Assembly (NCBI GenBank): GCA_028565635.1
Contig: JAOXYB010069202.1
Span: 1-10,009, forward strand
Direction of reading: 5' to 3'
Source: Phoronis ovalis
Lineage: Eukaryota > Phoronida > Phoronidae
Length of the DNA stretch: 10,009 nt
The translations under genes and the position numbers were made by a program. Below the pieces are notes generated by a model that was given only the letters and a program-made list of their open reading frames with translations, was not told the origin of the DNA and ran no database searches. Positions 1 through 6,800 of the stretch are shown here, piece by piece (the first letter of the stretch is position 1; each line of letters starts with the position of its first letter).

Positions 1-30
1 ATATATACATACATATATATATACATACAT
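1..30 (+). repeat. AT/ATAC microsatellite
   Basis: Alternating ATAT and ATAC steps fill the first 30 bases (ATATATACATACATATATAT and on) and probably continue to the left of the window. Simple sequence with no coding content. Confidence 0.85.
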
Positions 31-3000
31 CGTACGCGTCAATAAGACTAGTTTTATTGTCTGCCCAAACTCCTGCGTATTCTGATAAATGCATGTGCTT
101 CTCCATCTGTTCTTCTATTCCTGCTTGCAGTAGAATTAGCGGCTTGTACTGTGCCACTTCTGCTTTGTGCTACAAATGCCAAAGCGATTTGTTTACTCTA
201 AACAGCGGTTAACAAATTACAGCCTTACTCAACACCTACAGTATTTTTGATGAATTTGTTGATAATTCAAAACCAAACAAGAAGACTTTTCGTCAGCAGG
301 TTCTCCGATCAGAAACAACTGCAAGGTGAAGAAAATTATATTATTTCATATATATTAAACAATTGTCGATTTTTTTTATTTTCGCCAGTAAACTTTACGG
401 CTGAAATAATTAACCACAAGTTGAGTTCATGAGCTCAGTTCCGTAGACTAACATTGACTTCACCAGTTTATCAATATTTTTATAGTTGGGGAAATATAAG
501 TGCTCGACAAATGTTTACCTATTCTTGAACCATCCGAGCCCCATGAGGCACCCACTAAGGAATTCACATCTGTGAACAACAGGTCCAGACGCAGGTCTAT
601 AGGAACATAATTCAGAGTCAGTGATTATAAGATTCTGCTTAGAAGAGTTAACGAGCTCATCGCAAAGACATTAACTAGTCAATTTCTCATCACCCTCAGA
701 TGATTCATTTATCGGTAACATTTAGGGTAACATTTATCGGATCCTCATGTTTCCCCGGCTATAATACTATTTTTCATTTAGAACTAAGTATTTATGCCAG
801 TTGCCGGCTATCGCTGGGATATTTCTTTATAATCTGAGCTGACGATGCGAAAAATATATATTGACAAAGTTTAGTTCAAAAACGTAAAATATTCGGCTCA
901 CGACTGGGAGAGGCTGCTTTAAACGTGTTCAACCGCTAGATTTGACAGCTATGTAAAGTACAATGAAAAGTGTTAAAAATAATTTTGAAAACCAAAAAAC
1001 AATTTACGAGTTTCTCTGAAATGGCAGCTTGCTATTCCTCGATTCCTGATATTTTAATAGTTTTTAAAATGCATTTTATTTATATACGCCACGCATCTAA
1101 TTATAATAGTTTGTATTTATTTAATCGCCCACTTTCATAAAACACGTAACCATGTACCGCCTACTTTCAGAAAGCTCTTGTTGATAATTAATGCGCTCAC
1201 TAACCGACTCGCTTCAGACAGGAGTTGCGCCGGTATTTAATACGCGTAGTCATTAATAAAACATCCTACCAGTTCAGTTGTGTATGAACCTATCAAAAGC
1301 TCTTTATATTTTGTACCAAACTAGAAAGTGAATCGTAATCTCTTTGTACTTAGCTATAGAGTGGCTAGTTCCGTTTGGTGAACTTGTTCGTACTTTATTC
1401 TTTGAGGATAATTTTAGGAGGTTAATTAATAAGATGGATAAACATAAGCATTTTTGGAAATCTACTGATATAATGATTGCTATCAAGTAAGTCAATTTGA
1501 ATGAAACTCCTTTTTTCAATAGTCCAAAACTCATTCAGATACAAAGCAAAACTGTTCTAAAATTTACTTGCAATAGAAATCTCTAATGTACTGTCTCAGA
1601 TTTTTACAAATTTGCTTCGATAAGGCGGCTTCCCATTAGTCCGACAGCGTTTTGAGTTCCCTTTCGTAATTCGATAACATTTTGTGGCGAACTTCCAGAC
1701 ATCTAAAAAATTGAAAGCTCTAAATTAAATACAATTATATTCGTTAGCTCAGGAATCATTCGTTAAAATGTAACTCGACTTTTTTATGGTTTAGATAACA
1801 GGAAACACAGAGTTACCAACACGAAACCAAATCTAATGAGAACATTTTTTCAGATACTAAATAACTCATATAAAAAAACCCATTGACATCAGGAGCCACT
1901 ATTTAAAGATTAATTTTTTCTCCTGCTTGCCAGGATAATTGTCAGGATAATGGTGGTTATTTTGTTTCTTGGACTCCTTCTGTGGGAGGAGAAATTAATT
2001 GGATAAGACATAAGAGATATTTGAGACATGCAATTGGCAAATATTTGAGAACTATATTTTGGAGCACTCTGAGACATAAATAGGTCAAAAGGGCACGTAT
2101 GTGTGGGATTTCTACCTTCGCAACTATCATTGAAGAACGTTTTATGTCCAAATTTGACGAAAATTGCATTAAAAGCTATGGAAGATGTAATTCATTCGAA
2201 ATGACACAGACAAAGTGAAATGTGTAACAAAGTGAAATGCGTAATAATGAAAATTAAGTACTTGCATTTTCCGGTAAATTTGTGGAAATTTCATTGAAAT
2301 TAATTATTGTTGCTATTATATTCATAATTCATTTACACAAAATCTACACATTTACACAGTTAGATTTCAATGTCAAATTTTTACAATTTTTTTTATTATT
2401 CAAGCTGCTTTTTCCAGACGGCGTCCCATTTCTATTCCTAAAAAGGCGTCTAATAATTTCGAACAAGCAAAGAAAACACCAACAAAGTAAAAACTGTGCC
2501 GCGATTGGTACCAAATGTATCCAAATGTTACTCTTACCGAAACCGGACATTTTTCGAAATGCAAAAGAAGATTGTCACTGCGAAAATTGGATCCCGAGCA
2601 AGACGTCCATTTAGATATTTACACACATGCTCATTTACACAATTGCCCAGATTTACGCACGTGATTACGCACGTGATATACATTTTCTAGCTATGTACTT
2701 AGTCTTAGACATTTGATTAGCATATTTAAACGCATCAAATCTTTAATATTACAGACACCTTTTCAACATTAAATTTAATAGAAAGAATTATGGATTTTTT
2801 ATGCTTTTAACAAATTTAAGGAAAACGTGTTATTTAAATTTTTTAAAGGTTTTGAGCGATTGAACGGTTGAAGAAAAAAATAGTATTATAACGCATTTTA
2901 GGATTGTGTACATTACGTTTTCATTACGTTTTGACCAGGTTGGCTTTGTTTATTAGAAATAAAATTGAAAACGTATGATTTGGTACCTAATACAATTATT

Positions 3001-3248
3001 TTTAAAAACAAATGGCACGCGTTCCAACTATGCAAGTATTATAAAATCAAGGATAACTATATAAATTATTTCCCTTTTTAATAAATTTGTTCAGGAAGGA
3101 AACAATTGAATAAAACAACTGTATTTATTTTGTACTTATTAATTATATACTAAGGATAGTGTGCTTAGACACCTACTCTAAAAAAAACAACAAAGTTTTA
3201 TAAACACAACAGAATAATGCAATTATTTGATAATCCTATTAATAATAC
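31..3248. other. AT-rich non-coding DNA, no gene seen
   Basis: Short open frames occur on both strands (247-432 and 2282-2614 plus; 1304-1534 and 1957-2169 minus). All are below about 110 codons, have AT-driven composition (Ile, Leu, Phe, Lys, Asn) and no recognisable domain, so they look like chance frames. I see no tRNA, splice-supported exon chain or transposon protein. Small local duplications are present: CATTTATCGGTAA/CATTTAGGGTAA (about 707-740), ACAAAGTGAAATG (2210 and 2227), and the E-box pair at 2653-2676. It could be intergenic or part of a long intron. Confidence 0.6.
2653..2676. promoter_or_regulatory. Two tandem copies of TTACGCACGTGA, each with an E-box
   Basis: The 12-base unit occurs twice without a gap. 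Each copy contains the palindrome CACGTG (2658-2663 and 2670-2675), the canonical bHLH E-box, and the overlapping core ACGTG used by HIF/ARNT-type factors. No gene is visible nearby, so this is a motif match only. Confidence 0.3.
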
Positions 3249-3760
3249 AAAACATTTATTTGAGCCTATAACCAAGTTAGGCAACTATTATATAATCGAT
3301 ATTAATGAGGGCTATAGGGGGATATATCGCGAGCATCGAACATTGGGGTCTGTTAAGTCCGAGCAGCGAGCGTTGCTTTGATCTGTTAAGTGCGAGCAGT
3401 GAGCACTGTCTTTTGGCGACCATTTGTTTTGCTTCGTTTTCTAAGTTTGTTAGTATTTTGTTTTATTTAACGTTTTTTTTGGTTGTCGATTTTTTTGGCA
3501 ATGGTTTTTTTTTGCTTATTACTCTTTCTTGTTAAGTGCGAGCAGCGACCATTGCCGATTTATAAGTGCGAGCATTGTACCGTGGGGGTACCCCCTACCC
3601 CCTCATTAATGTAACCATGTATTTAATCCTAAAAAATGAGTCAACTATTACCTAGTTCTTCAAAACATTTATTTTAGCCTATAAACAAATTAGTCAATTA
3701 TTGCATAACCCATATTAAAAACAAAGCATTTATTTAACTCTATGAAATTGAGCCTGTTGG
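3249..3760. repeat. Degenerate ~50-60-bp tandem repeat split by the MITE
   Basis: Related segments begin at about 3249 (AAACATTTATTTGAGCC), 3613 (AACCATGTATTTAATCC), 3662 (AAAACATTTATTTTAGCC) and 3723 (AAAGCATTTATTTAACTC). The first and third are clearly similar over about 57 bases and share a C/A-AATTA/T-rich middle and the end ATATTAA. The 3662-to-3723 step is 61 bases. Removing the MITE at 3301-3610 joins the first two copies at ATATTAA, matching the uninterrupted junction near 3714-3727. The MITE therefore inserted into a pre-existing array. The repeat is AT-rich and non-coding; its family is not recognised. Confidence 0.5.
3301..3610. mobile_element. MITE-like non-autonomous DNA transposon, about 310 bp
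   Basis: The left end reads ATTAATGAGGG (3301-3311) and the right end CCCTCATTAAT (3600-3610), an exact inverted match. The similarity continues inward with a small gap through AGGGGGATA against TACCCCCT. The outer ATTAAT is also a direct repeat, so the target duplication may be TTAA (3302-3305 and 3606-3609), the size made by piggyBac-type elements. Inside are four same-strand copies of a motif like GTTAAGTGCGAGCAG (starting near 3352, 3385, 3531 and 3561), a T-rich middle, and a palindrome GGGGGTACCCCC (3584-3595). It is more GC-rich than its surroundings and has no transposase frame. The ends do not start with the CCY typical of piggyBac, so the superfamily is uncertain. Confidence 0.7.
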
Positions 3761-4156
3761 CCCGGTGGATGGTTACCTGTCAAAAATGTTGACAGGTATG
3801 TGCGACTCAGGGAAACTATCTGTGGTAATGGAAGATCACCAATAGTACACTCGGTGGCAAATGAAAAAAAACAACACGAAAAAACCATTTTGAAGCCTTC
3901 TGTTGCGGTATCAGTAGTAACAGTTACCAAAAGTACTTGGAATTCAAACCGATTAAAGAAGTGATAACCAACTTGTTTACATGTACTGTTTATATTTAAG
4001 CTAAGTGTGCGTGCTTGTAGGAACTCAGTGTTATGCTAAATGTAGTTATTGTTATGCAGTAAACTTGACTAAAAACACAACACAGGTTTCAAGATTGTAA
4101 TTAAGACTGATTTAATTAAAAAAACCTAAAATTAATTTAAAAGATGCTTTAAAAAT
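3761..4156. other. Non-coding stretch with one inverted repeat, no gene seen
   Basis: A 66-codon minus-strand frame (3930-3730) has no recognised domain and no splice support. The region includes the 10-bp inverted repeat at 3774-3798 and otherwise AT-rich sequence leading into the half-site repeat. Confidence 0.5.
3774..3798. repeat. 10-bp inverted repeat TACCTGTCAA / TTGACAGGTA
   Basis: The arms at 3774-3783 and 3789-3798 are exact complements around a five-base spacer. Each arm contains TGACAG (the core of TALE homeodomain sites such as Meis/TGIF) overlapping CAGGT (an E-box-like zinc-finger site). It could be a binding-site pair, a remnant transposon end, or chance. Confidence 0.5.
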
Positions 4157-4533
4157 CACCTTTTAATGCCTAAATATTCTGAAAAGTCATCAAACTGACC
4201 TTTTTATAAGTTACTACCATCATTTTGGAATATTTTGAGCAATTTTAGAATTTTGACCTTTGACTCCTAAATGACCTTTTGACATCAAGGTCAAGAATGG
4301 CCTACCCTGGGGATGTCTAATCTCAAATATGATATCCTTATCTATACCAGACTTTGAGATATGGCTTATTGAAAATTGGAAGATCAATAAATTAATTGAA
4401 AAGTTGCCAAAAAATAAAAATACCACCTATTAAATTAGTACCGAAATATTCTCAAAGAACATCTAAAATACTTCGTTGTAACTTAATTAATACAATCATT
4501 TTAGGACATTTTGAATTATTTTTTTTCAAAATT

Positions 4534-4573
4534 TGACCTTTGACCTCCAAATGACCTTTTGACCTCAAGGTCA
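4534..4573. promoter_or_regulatory. Cluster of nuclear-receptor half-sites (DR1, DR2, everted pair)
   Basis: In the second repeat copy, TGACCT T TGACCT (4534-4546) is, on the minus strand, a perfect DR1 AGGTCA-A-AGGTCA. This is the consensus bound by RXR, HNF4 and COUP-TF type receptors. TGACCT occurs again at 4552-4557 and 4560-4565 with two bases between (DR2), followed by the opposite AGGTCA at 4568-4573. The first copy (4254-4293) has the same arrangement with two half-sites decayed (TGACTC, TGACAT). Sequence match only; regulatory activity is unproven, and the motif may simply be part of the repeat. Confidence 0.4.
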
Positions 4574-4657
4574 ACAATGGTCTACCCCAGGGATGGCACA
4601 CATCAAGCATCAAGTTTCTATCTGTAACGGTCTTACTGATATAGCTTGCTGAAAATT

Positions 4658-4711
4658 GGAAGAAGAAAAAGAAAAAGGAAGAGAAGAAAAAGAAAAAGAA
4701 GAAGAAAGAAA
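4658..4711 (+). repeat. Purine-only GAA/GAAAAA tract
   Basis: Fifty-four consecutive bases are A or G, mostly GAA, GAAAA and GAAAAAG units. It directly follows the conserved GAAAATTGGA end of the half-site repeat and precedes the GGAGCAA hairpin, so it looks like the simple-sequence tail of that element rather than an independent microsatellite. Confidence 0.85.
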
Positions 4712-4725
4712 TCATACAAAACCAA

Positions 4726-4755
4726 TAGGCTTGCTCCCTTATAGGAGCAACCCTA
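4726..4755. repeat. Inverted repeat TTGCTCC/GGAGCAA with outer TAGG/CCTA arms
   Basis: TTGCTCC (4731-4737) and GGAGCAA (4744-4750) are exact complements around a six-base loop. Beyond one C-C mismatch, TAGG (4726-4729) and CCTA (4752-4755) also pair, giving an 11-pair interrupted stem. Its place 14 bases after the purine tract suggests it is the terminal structure of the preceding interspersed repeat. Confidence 0.65.
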
Positions 4756-4759
4756 ATTA

Positions 4760-6768
4760 TAATATTTTTTTCTAAAGTATTTTCTATATAATGATTCTAG
4801 TATAGAGAATTGGTCACTTTCTACAGATTGTGTATACAATTCCATAGAGGATTCTATAATTACTGTACCTTCCTTTCGAGTCTTCTTGATCTTTGTTACT
4901 GATTTGTTGAATATGAGTCATACGTATATTTATTTACTACTTTAAACAAAGTCTGAGTAATTAGAATAATCACTTTTAGAATTGTGAGTAATAATTACAT
5001 GGATATTAGTCAAGTACTTGTAATCTAAAAACAATAACAGAACAGACAAAAAAAAGCTGTTTATTCATTATCATTGCCCTAGCGAGGAAGGAATGTTTAA
5101 TATTAAATGGCTAATCTGTCATGTCACGTCGTTTCCGCGGGATTGCTCTACTAAAAAGAATTCCATCATATTTTGATAAAAAGACATTTACAAACACTTA
5201 GTAAAAAAACTGAGAGTGATCAGCGCAACCAATTCTTAAAGTAAATAGAGGAAAAATGGGGAAATATACTGCATATTAAAGCGCTATATGAATTGTATCA
5301 GGCATCTACTAGTCGGCTAATGCCATATGCTTTATGAATAAATAGATAGGGATGAAAGGGTCATTTTCGTTTCATGTCATAAAGACGCATTTAAGGAGAA
5401 ATGTAAGCATTATTGCACTGTACTGATTAAATACGAAGTGCATATAATTAAATATAATAAAGAACATATAAGAATGATCACATTTATTCGAGGAGATTTA
5501 AAATAGTGTAATCAAAGTTGTCCTTGTAATCTTTATGCAGACCGATTAGGTACTTAATGCTACAATTAGTATATCCGGTTGTAATGAGACTGTTGTAATG
5601 GTGTTGAGCGTCACCTTGCTCGTCAATAAGCTCATATCTAGCGGAGATCAGTGGAGCCACCTGTCGTGAGTATACACTTGCAGAGACGCAAAACGTTAGG
5701 TAGACAATTTTAGCTTTGTTGATTTAAAACTTATAGACGTCAGTTGAAGCACTCATAATCACTAATTGTACCGGCCCTGTCTTACCCACGGTAGCAAGGC
5801 CTGTTGATTATATTAATGCCATTCAGTATGTTTTAAACTATTTTAAAAAGGCTAACATTTTAATTTGCTTTGCGAAAAGAATAAATCAATTTCGACCTTT
5901 TATTTCTATCAGGTATGACGATATATCAACCACCATGATGACATCATCACCATAAGTGATGCCACGTCGTACGATATCTGCATCACTTCGTAAATAATAC
6001 AGACGTTTTAAGCATGTTTTTTTCTTTTGAATAGGAGCTAAAAGAAATATTAGTAAATATAAACAACAGTAGTGTGTAGATGTGCCCTCTAAAAATACAA
6101 TAATAATGAATAAATCACTTTGATCAGAACTCATAGATATGACATTTTTAGTATAAATGTACAAGCGTTTATGTTCTGAAGAATCTACAGCTAGAGATCA
6201 ACTCCTTCTAGGGTGTTTAAACGAGACTATGGATAGAAGGAGCGGGGTACATGGATCATTGAAAACCTGATTAAAAACGAAATATGCATGTAATAAAGGT
6301 TTAACTCAGGACATTATTAGCTTCTTGACCGTGGGGTATTTGGCCGTTAAATTACAAGATAAAACTATATGATGCTTGCTGCATAGTTATACGTTAAATG
6401 CCTTCTTAGTGGCGGCTCCTATCGTGAACTCAGACAGTAATTCCGAACCTAGACTAGCGCTTATCCCAGACACTATTTCGACGAGGAGCAGTCTAACTTG
6501 CTATAAAGGCCACCTACCTATATAAGTCAGTTTAGTTATGTAGCAAGTTCACGTCCAAATGAAATCAGTTTATTCTATTTTTTAATTAATAGTTTTATCT
6601 ATTTTGTAAATTATACACATATATCACAATGACATTTGTCATTTTAAAAACAAGGTTAACGACGAAAGCCCTACCCTTTTATACCTATTGCTGAACTATA
6701 TCTTTTTTAAACTGTTCAGCGAGTATAGTTCTTGAAAAGTTTGACAGTATTGTCTCACCCTCCCAACA
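4760..6768. other. AT-rich non-coding DNA downstream of the mucin gene, no gene seen
   Basis: The longest open frame is 92 codons (6164-5886, minus). It is AT-biased with no recognised motif. No transposon ends, RNA genes or clear tandem repeats are visible. TATAAA at 6502-6507 followed by TCAGTT at 6527-6532 has promoter-like spacing on the plus strand, but no gene follows it in that direction. Confidence 0.55.
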
Positions 6769-6773
6769 AAGTT

Positions 6774-6779
6774 TTTATT
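6774..6779 (-). terminator. Candidate poly(A) signal AATAAA
   Basis: Read on the minus strand, AATAAA lies 21 bases beyond the mucin stop codon. It is followed downstream by a G/T-rich stretch (TTTGTTGGGAGGGTGAG, about 6770-6754) like a cleavage-factor downstream element. This would give a very short 3' UTR of about 40-50 bases. A second AATAAA at 6574-6569 could serve a longer form. In AT-rich DNA such hexamers occur by chance, so position and context are the main support. Confidence 0.5.
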
Positions 6780-6800
6780 GTTTTTTTCCTGTAGTTACTT

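Larger units (their letters stand above)
4157..4711. repeat. Dimeric interspersed repeat with AGGTCA half-site clusters
   Basis: Two diverged copies lie head to tail: about 4157-4433 and 4434-4711, an offset of about 277 bases. Shared landmarks are CACCT-TTAA near each start, AATATTCT, ATCATTTT-GGA, the TGACCTTTGAC cluster (4254 and 4534), ATGACCTTTTGAC (4271 and 4551), CAAGGTCAA (4286 and 4566), GGGGATG/AGGGATG, and GAAAATTGGAAGA (4371 and 4651). The second copy runs into a 54-base purine-only tract (4658-4711) rich in GAA. It looks like an inactive transposon-derived repeat. I recall similar motifs in marine invertebrate DNA, but this is unverified. Confidence 0.7.

Noticed and set aside
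2282-2614. 110-codon plus-strand frame with a hydrophobic start
   Set aside because: The hydrophobic run is what T-rich DNA encodes by chance. There is no cleavage motif or domain, and overlapping frames on both strands are equally open.
4220-4715. Two minus-strand frames (68 and 87 codons) sharing similar internal peptides
   Set aside because: They resemble each other only because they lie in the two copies of the same interspersed repeat. The poly-Phe start of one is the purine tract read backwards.
5886-6164. 92-codon minus-strand frame
   Set aside because: AT-biased composition, no recognised motif, no splice or promoter support. Consistent with a chance frame.
6502-6532. TATAAA followed about 25 bases later by TCAGTT, as in a core promoter
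   Set aside because: Plus-strand orientation with no plus-strand gene downstream. Such short motifs are frequent in AT-rich DNA.
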